DNA from: a virus
Virus record (IMG/VR): IMGVR_UViG_3300027736_000303
Span: 1-20,070 of that record
Length of the DNA: 20,070 nt
Reading direction: 5' to 3' (one strand)
Shown: positions 8,668-15,022 of the stretch, in pieces
Numbering within the stretch: the stretch's first letter is position 1
Layout: each line of letters begins with the position of its first letter
Made by a program: the position numbers and the translations under genes
The notes under the pieces: generated by a model
What the model was told of the DNA's origin: nothing
What the model saw: only the letters and a program-made list of their open reading frames with translations
Databases searched by the model: none

Positions 8668-9216
8668 TTATTTTATATTTGATTTTATTATTAAATCTAC
8701 AGTTGATTTCACATCCAGAGCAAATGCCTCTGCTATTTCTTTTGGCATTAATTTTATATTCTCTTCTATAGCATCTTTTAAAAAGTAACTTGGCTTTATA
8801 CCTTGATGGTAAACTGACTCTCTTACTGCATACGGACTTAATCCTCTTTTGTTACTCCACTCTACAAAATGCTTTACACTTGGCTTAGTTCCCTCTTTAA
8901 AACTGTACGGACTATTTCCTCCATTTTGCTTCCACATCTTACCCTTGTTGTTTGTTCTCTTAAAGGTGCTTGTCATCTTTCTTACTCCTCCTACTCCTCT
9001 GACTCCCTTATCTACAAATCCTCCATAGTCTGACATTCCTATATTCAAACTTAAAGACCTAGGCATAAACTTTACTCCGTTATTAACTACACTTTTTTCA
9101 AGTGTACCAGTATCGACTTTCTTTTTGTCTTTTAAGTTCTGCTTTGCATCTGCTACAACCTTATCTCCAAAGGCATTCATAGCATCTACTAAATGTTCAA
9201 ATTTTATATTTAGCAT
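8668..9216 (-). CDS. HK97 gp10-like head-tail connector / tail completion protein
   Basis: A 182-residue basic protein with the outline of the HK97 gp10-like family. It has an N-terminal helix, VDTGTLEKSV at ~39-48 (the family commonly shows a DTG-x-L-x-x-S turn), then LNIGMSDYGGFVDKGVRG at ~57-74 (Y..FVD.G, again typical), and a C-terminal helix. In HK97-type phages this protein sits at the head-tail joint. The segment at ~75-135, rich in Lys/Asn/Gly, is longer than in short family members. The start overlaps the preceding gene by 7 bp, and the stop is 1 base before the next start. The assignment relies on these two motifs plus position. Confidence 0.75.
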   Translation of the reverse strand: MLNIKFEHLVDAMNAFGDKVVADAKQNLKDKKKVDTGTLEKSVVNNGVKFMPRSLSLNIGMSDYGGFVDKGVRGVGGVRKMTSTFKRTNNKGKMWKQNGGNSPYSFKEGTKPSVKHFVEWSNKRGLSPYAVRESVYHQGIKPSYFLKDAIEENIKLMPKEIAEAFALDVKSTVDLIIKSNIK

Positions 9217-9680
9217 TTAGATATATCATTAGGTACATTTATCGTTATATCTGTTTGATATCCGGTTAACATATTCTCCATCTCCTTATCTATTACATCG
9301 CTATCTGGATTACCTTCTAACTCCCATCCGTCTTTGTATATTGTAGACTGCTTTAAACGGCTCAATAAACGATTAATAACATAGAGTTGGTTAGATAGTA
9401 TATACATAGTATTATCGTTCCCATAAACGCCTATTTCAGCTTCCTTTGATATGTTAACTATATCTAAGTTAATTACTGTTAAATTAAACGACAAAGTATT
9501 TTCGTTATGTCTTATTGAATTTAGCATTATATGGCTCAAAGGAAATATAGTATTTTTAGCCAAATCGATTTCGGTTAGTCTTCCTACTGTTACTTTGTTT
9601 ACAAATGGATTGCTACTTAATTCCTCGTTTAAAGAATCAATAATATTGTACAATGCCTCTACTCCTTTTTTATCGTCCAT
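9210..9680 (-). CDS. Tail terminator-like protein, 156 aa
   Basis: A 156-residue alpha/beta protein. It contains KVTVGRLTEIDLAKNTIFPL (~29-48), HIMLNSIRHNENTLSFNLTV (~50-69) and a later helix YILSNQLYVINRLLSRL (~92-108). This alternation of strands around a central helix fits small tail terminator or minor tail proteins that cap the tail tube, and its place between the assembly chaperones and the gp10-like protein agrees. No diagnostic motif is visible, so this is contextual. Its ATG (9680) lies 11 bp inside the end of the frameshift-extension ORF. Confidence 0.55.
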   Translation of the reverse strand: MDDKKGVEALYNIIDSLNEELSSNPFVNKVTVGRLTEIDLAKNTIFPLSHIMLNSIRHNENTLSFNLTVINLDIVNISKEAEIGVYGNDNTMYILSNQLYVINRLLSRLKQSTIYKDGWELEGNPDSDVIDKEMENMLTGYQTDITINVPNDISKC

Positions 9681-9939
9681 AACGTTTGTTTATTTTTTCT
9701 AATTGCTTTGCTCTCAACTCTGCCTTATCTAACTTATAAGATAGAAACTTTAGACACAAGTGCATATTTAATTTTGTGACTTTCTCAATTCTTGTAACGT
9801 CGTTTTTAGCGAGCTCAGCGAGGCTAGCAAACCATCCCCATTCTTTAGAAAATTGGCTTTCTGTCGAGTACTCATCTTGCTCATTTCCTGCTCCAAAGAG
9901 CAAAGGGTAGATGTCACCAAATCCAAGCCTAAATTCCAA
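9670..9939 (-). CDS. -1 frameshift extension of the tail assembly chaperone (gpGT-like C-terminal part)
   Basis: An 89-codon frame that overlaps the 3' part of the 221-aa gene by 172 bp in the -1 frame. It has no credible start of its own: the first codon is TTG inside the T-run, and a TAG in the same frame lies just upstream (9951-9949). A -1 slip at the T9 tract would join residues 1-165 of the upstream frame to these 89 residues, giving ~254 aa. The encoded sequence looks like genuine protein: aromatic and acidic FGDIYPLLFGAG, then FSKEWGWFASLAELAKN, then a helical VTKLNMHLCLKFLSY and a charged tail. Lambda gpG/gpGT and many other tailed phages make tail chaperones this way, the longer form recruiting tape measure and tube subunits. 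Confidence 0.8.
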   Translation of the reverse strand: MEFRLGFGDIYPLLFGAGNEQDEYSTESQFSKEWGWFASLAELAKNDVTRIEKVTKLNMHLCLKFLSYKLDKAELRAKQLEKINKRYGR

Positions 9940-10433
9940 AAAAAAACCCTAGCACCCAATACAATATTTATAGGCATATCTTTTAGTATCTCGTGGTACT
10001 TGTCTCCCTCGTACTTCTCTACTAGATATTTTCCGTCTTTGCCTCTTCCTATTACTGGTCTATATAATACTCCCATAGCAGTAACAATATCCTCTAGGTT
10101 GTCTATGTTATTATTCAAGTCTAGAAATTCTCCGAATGATAAGTTATCTAATTTAGGAATAAACCCAAACTCAATACCTCCTAGTTTAAAACTTTCAATA
10201 TGCAAAGTATCTCCTGATAATAAATCTACTAATATCTTTACTACTTTGTTTGCCGAGTCAGCATCTATTTGTTTGGCTTGGTCCTCTGTTATCTCGCAGA
10301 ATATCTCAAGCATTTTTAAACCTAGATATGTCTCTTGATTTTTTTGGCTCTTGCTATATTCAAACTCTTTCAAATACCTTTGGTACTTGCTTAAACTAAT
10401 CTCCTCTAGTGTGCTTGGTACTATTAATTTCAT
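9768..10433 (-). CDS. Tail assembly chaperone, short (zero-frame) form, gpG-like
   Basis: A 221-residue, mostly helical acidic protein starting MKLIVPSTLEEISLSKYQRY, between TerL and the tail genes. Residues 1-165 would be shared with the frameshifted long form; 166-221 (from WNLGLDL to LRKSQN) are unique to the short form. Those last 56 residues also look like real protein (helical, NGDGLLASLSSLKTTLQEL), arguing that both frames are used. The role would be chaperoning the tape measure during tail assembly, with the product absent from the finished virion. The call rests on the overlapping-frame layout and slippery T9; primary sequence alone would not identify it. The leader carries AAACGTTATATAG before ATG. 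Confidence 0.75.
   Translation of the reverse strand: MKLIVPSTLEEISLSKYQRYLKEFEYSKSQKNQETYLGLKMLEIFCEITEDQAKQIDADSANKVVKILVDLLSGDTLHIESFKLGGIEFGFIPKLDNLSFGEFLDLNNNIDNLEDIVTAMGVLYRPVIGRGKDGKYLVEKYEGDKYHEILKDMPINIVLGARVFFWNLGLDLVTSTLCSLEQEMSKMSTRQKANFLKNGDGLLASLSSLKTTLQELRKSQN
9936..9951 (-). promoter_or_regulatory. Slippery site for programmed -1 frameshift
   Basis: Minus strand reads TAG-GG-TTTTTTTTT-GG. In the zero frame this is GTT TTT TTT TGG (VFFW). T TTT TTT is a valid X XXY YYZ heptamer ending on a zero-frame codon boundary. The next codon after a -1 slip is TTG at 9939. The -1 frame is closed by TAG at 9951-9949, so it opens exactly at the T-run. RNA polymerase slippage on nine T residues could give the same products. 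No clear downstream pseudoknot was seen by eye. Confidence 0.8.
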
Positions 10434-10469
10434 AACTATATAACGTTTGATTTATTTATTTGTGAGTTA

Positions 10470-11666
10470 TTATTTTATTGCGTATGTGCCTCTGTTTTTT
10501 AATTCTTTGATTGCTTGGTAAGATAATGCTAAACTAATTACACTATCGTCGTGTACTCCTTGTGGTGCAGAATATTGTACGTTACGTGTTGTTTGGTTGT
10601 ATATGTACGTGAATGCTTCTAACTCATCTATTAGCCAACTGATATTTAATATCTGTATGTCTTTCTGCTCAAACAATACTGCCAAGTCTTCAATCATTAT
10701 AGGCTTGGTCTTTGTGGTTGTTACAAATGGATATACTCTTTTACCGCATATCTTTTTTAGCATCTCATAAAATACATCTCCTTGGTTGTTTACCTCTACA
10801 TATACTTTTGCATTGTACTCGTTTATCTTTACTGCTACCTTCTCTATAATTCTAGTCCACTCATCGTGTCGCCATCTTTCGCAATATACTATTTGCTTGT
10901 GTTCGTTTATAATAGTTAGTACAGTGTAGTCATCTGCTCGTCCAATATCTAATCCTCCATAGTATACATTTGAGTTTGTTGGCTCTCCAATACATTCTCT
11001 TACATTTGCAAATAGTCCACTTGAATTATCTAGAAATTCTGCTAGGTATTCCTGTCTAAATATGTGGCTAGGTAAACTTCTTTTTCGCTCTTCTAAATCT
11101 AACTCATTTATGAATGGAGTATCATAAGATGTAAAGTGAAAGTACTTATATCGATTGTCATAATTTGGCTGAAGTGATAGAGTGTGAAAATGATTTTTGC
11201 CTTTGGGTGTAGATATGAATATAACCTTTTTACCTTTGACTAGTACTGTAGCAGAAAGCACCTCACTCCATAACTCCTCTCTAGTAAATGCAACCTCGTC
11301 AATTATTAAATAGTCAAATGTATTACCCCTAATATTATCTGGTCTTTCTCCAGAGAAAAAAGATATAGTACTTCCAAATCCTTTAACTGTTAACTCACTT
11401 TGGTTAAAATCAAAAAAGCCACTTGTCCTAGTGGCCTTCTCTAATTCGCTAAATACTTTTTTACCTTGCTTATATACTGGAGTTACCCAAGCAATATTAC
11501 ATCCTCTGTTATTAATTGCCCAATATAACATTTGGTTTATAGCCAACATCGTTTTACCAAACTGCCTACCGATATTTAAGACATAGTATTTGTATGGCTC
11601 ATTATTAATTGAATCGTGTATTTGCCTCTGGTTTATATGTGGCTTATATCCTTTTATGCTACTCAT
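10470..11666 (-). CDS. terL: Terminase large subunit
   Basis: The ATP-driven DNA packaging motor and headful/cos nuclease. From the ATG at 11666 the product is 398 aa; a TTG three codons upstream is less likely because the ATG forms a tight 8-bp overlap (ATGAGTAG) with the small subunit stop. ATPase domain: Walker A GRQFGKT at 33-39, Walker B YLIIDE at 119-124 and the coupling motif STP at 152-154. Nuclease domain (RNase H fold): GLDIGRADDYT with Asp240, VYVEVNNQGD with Glu291/Asp297, and GVHDDSVISLAL with Asp373/Asp374. All expected motifs are intact. Length is at the short end for the family but complete. It forms an operon with the small subunit. Confidence 0.96.
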   Translation of the reverse strand: MSSIKGYKPHINQRQIHDSINNEPYKYYVLNIGRQFGKTMLAINQMLYWAINNRGCNIAWVTPVYKQGKKVFSELEKATRTSGFFDFNQSELTVKGFGSTISFFSGERPDNIRGNTFDYLIIDEVAFTREELWSEVLSATVLVKGKKVIFISTPKGKNHFHTLSLQPNYDNRYKYFHFTSYDTPFINELDLEERKRSLPSHIFRQEYLAEFLDNSSGLFANVRECIGEPTNSNVYYGGLDIGRADDYTVLTIINEHKQIVYCERWRHDEWTRIIEKVAVKINEYNAKVYVEVNNQGDVFYEMLKKICGKRVYPFVTTTKTKPIMIEDLAVLFEQKDIQILNISWLIDELEAFTYIYNQTTRNVQYSAPQGVHDDSVISLALSYQAIKELKNRGTYAIK

Positions 11667-12063
11667 CAAAATCAAACTTGGTTACACTTACCTCGGTCTG
11701 TGTCTTCTCTACTAATCCGTTTAATCTTTGTGTTATACTTGGATTGTACATACCAGCCATACCTCCCTCAATCTGGTCTTGTCTTACAGCTTTTTTTACA
11801 CGTGAACAGATGGTTTGATAGTCTGTGTATCTTTGCTCAGTATTTGCAAAATATTGGCTTAAATTATCTATTATATTCTTATCTGCTAGGTAGCATTCGA
11901 AGCCTTCAATAGTGAGTGGTCTTTCTTTCTCTCTATATACATCTAGAGCATCTTTACCTACCCAATCCTTAACTAGGAATGGTTTGCTCTTTGTCTCTTT
12001 TTTGTACTCTTGAAAGTGTTGCCATAGTATCTCTGGTGTCTCTATGTATTTTGGTTTGCCCAT
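11659..12063 (-). CDS. terS: Terminase small subunit
   Basis: A 134-residue protein directly upstream of terL with an 8-bp overlap. It reads as the gp3-type small terminase (P22-like DNA packaging family): an N-terminal segment with PKYIETPEILWQHFQEYKKE, a central LTIEGFECYLADKNI helix-turn region (~50-64), a long helix with YQTICSRVKKAVRQDQIEGG and the typical AGMYNPSITQRLNGL near 103-117, which in this family links the oligomer core to the terL-binding tail. The C-terminus is acidic (FDFDE). The role is recognition of packaging sites on the concatemer and loading of the large subunit. Confidence 0.88.
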   Translation of the reverse strand: MGKPKYIETPEILWQHFQEYKKETKSKPFLVKDWVGKDALDVYREKERPLTIEGFECYLADKNIIDNLSQYFANTEQRYTDYQTICSRVKKAVRQDQIEGGMAGMYNPSITQRLNGLVEKTQTEVSVTKFDFDE

Positions 12064-12069
12064 ATTTTG

Positions 12070-12453
12070 TTATTTTAGTTGTTGCTCTTGAAAGTCTATT
12101 AAGTTGTGTAATCCTTGTAATCTGTCTGTGTCGTATATGTCTCTTATTCTATTTATAAGTACTGCTTGAGGATTAGATATTTTTAAGACTTTGCCTCTTA
12201 TCTCTTCAAGTCTTTTATCATCTTTACAAGCTAACTCGTAATTATTAACAGAGTGAATAACTGTGGCGTGATTGTAATTTTTTCCTTTGCTCTTGTATAT
12301 CTCTGCTATACTATGTAACGTAAGATTAAAATCTTTGCGTAGTATGTAACAGAATAAACTTCTTGCATCTATTATTGGTCTCTTTCGTGAGTTCTCAAAT
12401 ACATTTACTTTTAGTGTATCTTTTATCTCGTTGGCTATTAATTTGTATTCCAT
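12070..12453 (-). CDS. DnaA domain IV-like DNA-binding protein
   Basis: A 127-residue protein carrying only what looks like the DNA-binding domain IV of the replication initiator DnaA. RPIIDARSLFCYILRKDFN (25-43) matches the basic-loop helix pattern (R-x-x-x-x-A-R-x-x-x-x-x-x-x-R). It is followed by LTLHSIAEIYKSKGKN (44-59) and NYNHATVIHSVNNYE, close to the DnaA signature [DN]-H-[AST]-T-V-x-H with His62, Thr64 and His67. There is no AAA+ domain, so it cannot act as an ATP-driven initiator. It could bind DnaA boxes in phage or host DNA, recruiting or blocking the host protein. It lies between the exonuclease and terS genes, spaced by 6 bp from terS. Confidence 0.75.
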   Translation of the reverse strand: MEYKLIANEIKDTLKVNVFENSRKRPIIDARSLFCYILRKDFNLTLHSIAEIYKSKGKNYNHATVIHSVNNYELACKDDKRLEEIRGKVLKISNPQAVLINRIRDIYDTDRLQGLHNLIDFQEQQLK

Positions 12454-13164
12454 TTATTTTGTTTTTAATTTTAAAAGTAAGTAACATTCTATAAATCGCT
12501 CTCGTGCTTTCTGCTTGTATATTTTTTTAAATAGACTAAATACTACTCTAATATAATTATAATCGCTTAAACAGTCTTTAAATGCGTTTTTACAATATGC
12601 TTTGCCATATCCTTTGCAGAAGTTTACATTGTCGGCAGTATCTCCCATTATCATTTGCTCCCAGAAGTTATACTTTGCCTCTTGCTCTGTTATATTGTGA
12701 TAGCATTGTTTCTTATAATGGTAGTCATAAATGATGCAAGGCAGTTGCTTATAGTCTTTGTCTATTGAAACAATTATAACTTCGTCTCTTCCAAATGTCT
12801 CTGTTAAGTTGGTCCAGTAGGTTGCTACTAAATCGTCTGTCTCTACTCCATAACCTTGCTTTGATTGGTATTGCTCTTTGACATAGTCCTGCAATTCATT
12901 TAGTATAGGAGGGACTTCTCTGTCTATTCTATTTGCTTTGTATGTTTTGCTTATCTGTTTGCGAAAGTTGCCTCTTGCTCCAGCAAATGTTATAACCTTA
13001 TCTACTTCGTGGTCTACTTCAATAGTATTAATGATTTTCATTACTACCTCGTTGTACTTGTCTTTGGCCTCTTCTATGTTATGATAACCACTATCCTCTG
13101 GAGTTTCTTTTTGCTTATAACAACTACTCCATATTAAACTGTCGGCGTCTATTAAAACTATCAT
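12454..13164 (-). CDS. 5'-3' exonuclease, FEN/PIN-like family
   Basis: A 236-residue protein with the metal-binding acidic residues of the flap endonuclease/5' exonuclease family (as T4 RNase H, T5 D15, Pol I N-domain). LIDADSL has Asp6 and Asp8; GVETDDLVA has Glu108, Asp110 and Asp111; SIDKDYKQL has Asp135 and Asp137; MGDTADNVNFCKGYGKAYC (173-191) supplies Asp175/Asp178 and the helix-three-turn-helix-like DNA-binding part. A basic arch region is likely at ~64-85 (RGNFRKQISKTYKANR). Expected role: removal of RNA primers or flaps, or end resection feeding the ERF pathway. Its ATG overlaps the stop of the 38-aa ORF (ATGA), placing it near the start of the promoter-driven late block. Confidence 0.9.
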   Translation of the reverse strand: MIVLIDADSLIWSSCYKQKETPEDSGYHNIEEAKDKYNEVVMKIINTIEVDHEVDKVITFAGARGNFRKQISKTYKANRIDREVPPILNELQDYVKEQYQSKQGYGVETDDLVATYWTNLTETFGRDEVIIVSIDKDYKQLPCIIYDYHYKKQCYHNITEQEAKYNFWEQMIMGDTADNVNFCKGYGKAYCKNAFKDCLSDYNYIRVVFSLFKKIYKQKARERFIECYLLLKLKTK

Positions 13165-13277
13165 ATCGTTACCAGTCTATTGATTTGCTCTATTTGCTCA
13201 TCTAGTTCTTTTTTGGCTCTTTCTCTCTCTGCTATTATTTGTTTGAGGATAGCTTCTGTTTTAGTTAATTCATTCAT
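13161..13277 (-). CDS. Small coiled-coil protein, 38 aa
   Basis: First ORF after the promoter at 13331-13302. ATG at 13277 follows a leader with AAAACAAAAAAAT, and the TGA overlaps the exonuclease ATG (ATGA). The product, MNELTKTEAILKQIIAERER plus a further 18 residues, is nearly all helical, with heptad-spaced Leu/Ile and alternating Glu/Lys, so a short coiled coil is likely. Function unknown; it may be a real microprotein or mainly a leader peptide coupling translation to the exonuclease. Confidence 0.6.
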   Translation of the reverse strand: MNELTKTEAILKQIIAERERAKKELDEQIEQINRLVTI

Positions 13278-13301
13278 ATTTTTTTGTTTTAGTTTGTTTT
13301 A

Positions 13302-13331
13302 CAAAGATAATCTTTTTTAGTTTATTAACAA
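13302..13331 (-). promoter_or_regulatory. Bacteroidota-type promoter for the exonuclease-terminase-virion block
   Basis: Minus strand carries TTG at 13331-13329 (within TTTG), a 19-bp spacer, and TATCTTTG at 13309-13302. This matches the -33 TTG and -7 TAnnTTTG consensus used by the primary sigma factor of Bacteroidota. The start site would fall near 13297, about 20 nt before the 38-aa ORF. It is one of the few true intergenic gaps in the window, in a reading direction that serves all genes to the left. Confidence 0.8.
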
Positions 13332-13335
13332 ATTT

Positions 13336-13740
13336 TTAGTATTTATTAATTATTGCTGCTTGGGTTTCTGATAAAAAGTAAACATTTTTGTTTATCAATT
13401 CGTTATTATCAAAGTCAGTTGTGGCTTTGCAGTTTAATACACTTGCCTCTGGAAGTTCTAAAGTATCTAAATAATAAAGATAGTTACCTTTCAAATCAAA
13501 AACATAGTAAAATTTTAAACAATCCATTTGCATTAATTTTGCGTATTTAAACTTCTCTAGTATTTTAGTTGGGTAGTATGTGTGTCGTAGTTTAAACTCT
13601 ATTACACAATCAAATCCTTTCGGAGTTTTGCCTCTTGCATCGTAATGCTCAAACTCTTCTCCAGTCCATTCTAAATCCCAACCGTCTAAATTTAGTATCT
13701 TAATTATACCTTGCTCCCATTTATGGTGCGAATTACTCAT
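13336..13740 (-). CDS. Putative PD-(D/E)XK-type nuclease
   Basis: A 134-residue protein. The N-terminal helix has HKWEQGIIKILN with Glu9; the central strand-turn-strand GKTPKGFDCVIEFKLRHT holds Asp44 and Glu48-x-Lys50, the D...ExK core of the restriction-endonuclease-like fold. Aromatic strands follow (LKFYYVFDLKGNYLYYLDTL). These residues support a small DNA nuclease such as a resolvase-like or VRR/Hjc-like enzyme, processing recombination or replication intermediates. No second domain is seen. The ATG at 13740 overlaps the stop of the 71-aa gene by 4 bp, and the next promoter follows just after its own stop, so it ends this transcription block. Confidence 0.65.
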   Translation of the reverse strand: MSNSHHKWEQGIIKILNLDGWDLEWTGEEFEHYDARGKTPKGFDCVIEFKLRHTYYPTKILEKFKYAKLMQMDCLKFYYVFDLKGNYLYYLDTLELPEASVLNCKATTDFDNNELINKNVYFLSETQAAIINKY

Positions 13741-13952
13741 CTTGCTCTAGGCTTTGGATTAGTACTCCAAAATTCGTTTAAATCATCTATATAACTTTGA
13801 ATTATTTTAGGACTACACTTGCAAGGATAGTTTACTTTATGATTAAAGTAGTTAGCGTGTAATTGACTTACTTTCAAATACTCATCGTTTGTTATTGTGC
13901 CTCTTAAATTATCTCTAAATGTTTGCCACCATAACCAGTCTTGTTTTGTCAT
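13737..13952 (-). CDS. Conserved-looking small phage protein, 71 aa
   Basis: Overlaps both neighbours by 4 bp. The sequence (MTKQDWLWWQTFRDNL, then LHANYFNHKVNYPCKCSPKI, then IDDLNEFW) has a core LH-x-x-Y-F-x-H plus PC-x-C that I associate with short proteins in replication regions of Bacteroidota phages. Two cysteines and nearby His could bind metal. No known function; helical with Trp-rich N-terminus. Confidence 0.7.
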   Translation of the reverse strand: MTKQDWLWWQTFRDNLRGTITNDEYLKVSQLHANYFNHKVNYPCKCSPKIIQSYIDDLNEFWSTNPKPRAR

Positions 13953-14218
13953 CTTCTTTTTATTTTAAAGTTTAATGCTTTTTGTCTTTTATCGCAATTA
14001 CAATTAGGATATATTTTTTTAACTAACCACTTTACTCCTGTAACTCTAAATAAGTATTCTAAATAATCCCCTAGTTTAAAATATATAAATGTATGGTGGT
14101 CTCTTAACTCTTGCTTATAGTCTTCTAATTGTTTTCTATACTTTGCCATTTGTTTTTTTTCTTTATAACCTATCTCCATATCTACTTTGTTTTGGTTTAT
14201 TGTTTTATACTCTTTCAT
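13949..14218 (-). CDS. Small basic protein, 89 aa, with CNCDKRQKALN motif
   Basis: Lysine-rich, with a coiled-coil-like N-terminal half (KEKKQMAKYRKQLEDYKQEL at ~19-38), a hydrophobic stretch (LGDYLEYLFRVTGVKWLVKK) and a C-terminal PNCNCDKRQKALNFK. The last motif (GCDKRKxxLN-like) is, from memory, recurrent at the C-terminus of small Bacteroidota phage proteins. Could be DNA-binding or virion-associated; not identifiable. Its ATG overlaps the stop of the 29-aa ORF (TAATG). Confidence 0.65.
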   Translation of the reverse strand: MKEYKTINQNKVDMEIGYKEKKQMAKYRKQLEDYKQELRDHHTFIYFKLGDYLEYLFRVTGVKWLVKKIYPNCNCDKRQKALNFKIKRR

Positions 14219-14307
14219 TACTCTCCTTTTTTAATTAGATAATGCCATAACCAAATTAATTTTGACCTGATAAATTCATATGCAAATAATAATAATAAAT
14301 ATTTCAT
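14218..14307 (-). CDS. Small hydrophobic peptide, 29 aa
   Basis: ATG at 14307 overlaps the TGA of the 62-aa gene (ATGA); TAA at 14220-14218 overlaps the ATG of the 89-aa gene (TAATG). The product MKYLLLLFAYEFIRSKLIWL plus a short basic tail is hydrophobic and aromatic with Lys/Arg, so it could be a membrane-associated or amphipathic helix. Coupling at both ends supports translation. A holin-like activity cannot be claimed from one short helix. Confidence 0.55.
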   Translation of the reverse strand: MKYLLLLFAYEFIRSKLIWLWHYLIKKGE

Positions 14308-14492
14308 ACTATTCTTTTTTTAATTTCTATTGCTACTTCGTTCCAGTAGTTTAACTCTTTTATCTCTCCTTTGTTTTTAGCGTTTTGAATAAGCCCATTT
14401 ATAACATCTTTTAAATATGGTAGTGAGTATTTACTCAATAGGTTATCGGCTCTTAAATCGCTTGTAAATTGCTCGTTTAAATCAAATTTCAT
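14304..14492 (-). CDS. Hypothetical protein, 62 aa
   Basis: A helical acidic/basic protein (MKFDLNEQFTSDLRADNLLS...) whose start lies 11 bp inside the end of the sigma-like gene, showing translational coupling. No motif recognised. The C-terminal NYWNEVAIEIKKRIV helix is amphipathic, so a small protein-binding or DNA-binding role is possible but unsupported. Confidence 0.65.
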   Translation of the reverse strand: MKFDLNEQFTSDLRADNLLSKYSLPYLKDVINGLIQNAKNKGEIKELNYWNEVAIEIKKRIV

Positions 14493-15021
14493 TTTTTATC
14501 TGTTGTTTAATTCGTTTAACTGTGTTTCTAATGCTCCAGTAACTTAATTTTGTCTCTTCGCTTAAATCTGTAATAGAGTAGCTTTCAACGAATATCTTTT
14601 GATAAATAAACTTTATATAACAAAGACTTGCTTTGTACTCTGTATGCTCATCTATTGAGTCTATTTCGTTGTTTAATTCTTTTACCCAATTACTAACCAA
14701 ATCTTTCTGGAAGTAAAACTTGTCCTCTGAATATTCGCTTGGCTCTTCTATTAAAATAACATCCTCTATGTTTACTAGTATTTTCTTTTTATTCTTTCTG
14801 TAATCATCTAGGTACATATTTTTTAAAGTAACGTATACAAAAAAGAAGTTTACCTCTTCTCCATCATACATCAAATCGTTATTTTTTATTTGACTATAAT
14901 TATAAATCTTAATATACATCTCTTGGACATAGTCCTCTGCGATGTCATCTGGGCAGCCAAATGATTTTACATATTTTAACCAAGTGGAATGCTTTAAATA
15001 GAGAACATCGAGTATATTCAT
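14482..15021 (-). CDS. Sigma-70 family (ECF-like) RNA polymerase sigma factor
   Basis: A 179-residue protein with the two-domain outline of a small sigma factor. Region 2: PDDIAEDYVQEMYIKIYN (24-41), matching the AEDLVQEvFlrl core-binding helix, followed by VYVTLKNMYLDDYRKNKKK (62-80), matching the -10 recognition helix. A charged linker follows. Region 4 is the C-terminal helix-turn-helix at ~148-178 (SITDLSEETKLSYWSIRNTV). It would bind host RNA polymerase and direct it to phage promoters, most simply the late block. It lies 1 base after the ATPase stop and overlaps the 62-aa gene. Divergent enough that a sigma-like transcription regulator without full promoter activity is possible. Confidence 0.75.
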   Translation of the reverse strand: MNILDVLYLKHSTWLKYVKSFGCPDDIAEDYVQEMYIKIYNYSQIKNNDLMYDGEEVNFFFVYVTLKNMYLDDYRKNKKKILVNIEDVILIEEPSEYSEDKFYFQKDLVSNWVKELNNEIDSIDEHTEYKASLCYIKFIYQKIFVESYSITDLSEETKLSYWSIRNTVKRIKQQIKNEI

Positions 15022-15022
15022 T

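Noticed and set aside
9670-9939. Independent 89-aa gene starting with TTG in the T-run
   Set aside because: No leader, start inside the homopolymer and 172 bp inside another gene; frameshift extension explains it better.
9938-9946. T9 tract as a simple sequencing or assembly error splitting one gene
   Set aside because: Cannot be excluded without reads, but both frames encode plausible protein past the tract and the layout is the known chaperone arrangement.
11667-11675. TTG start for the large terminase three codons upstream
   Set aside because: The ATG at 11666 gives a neat 8-bp overlap with the small subunit stop and is the stronger initiation codon.
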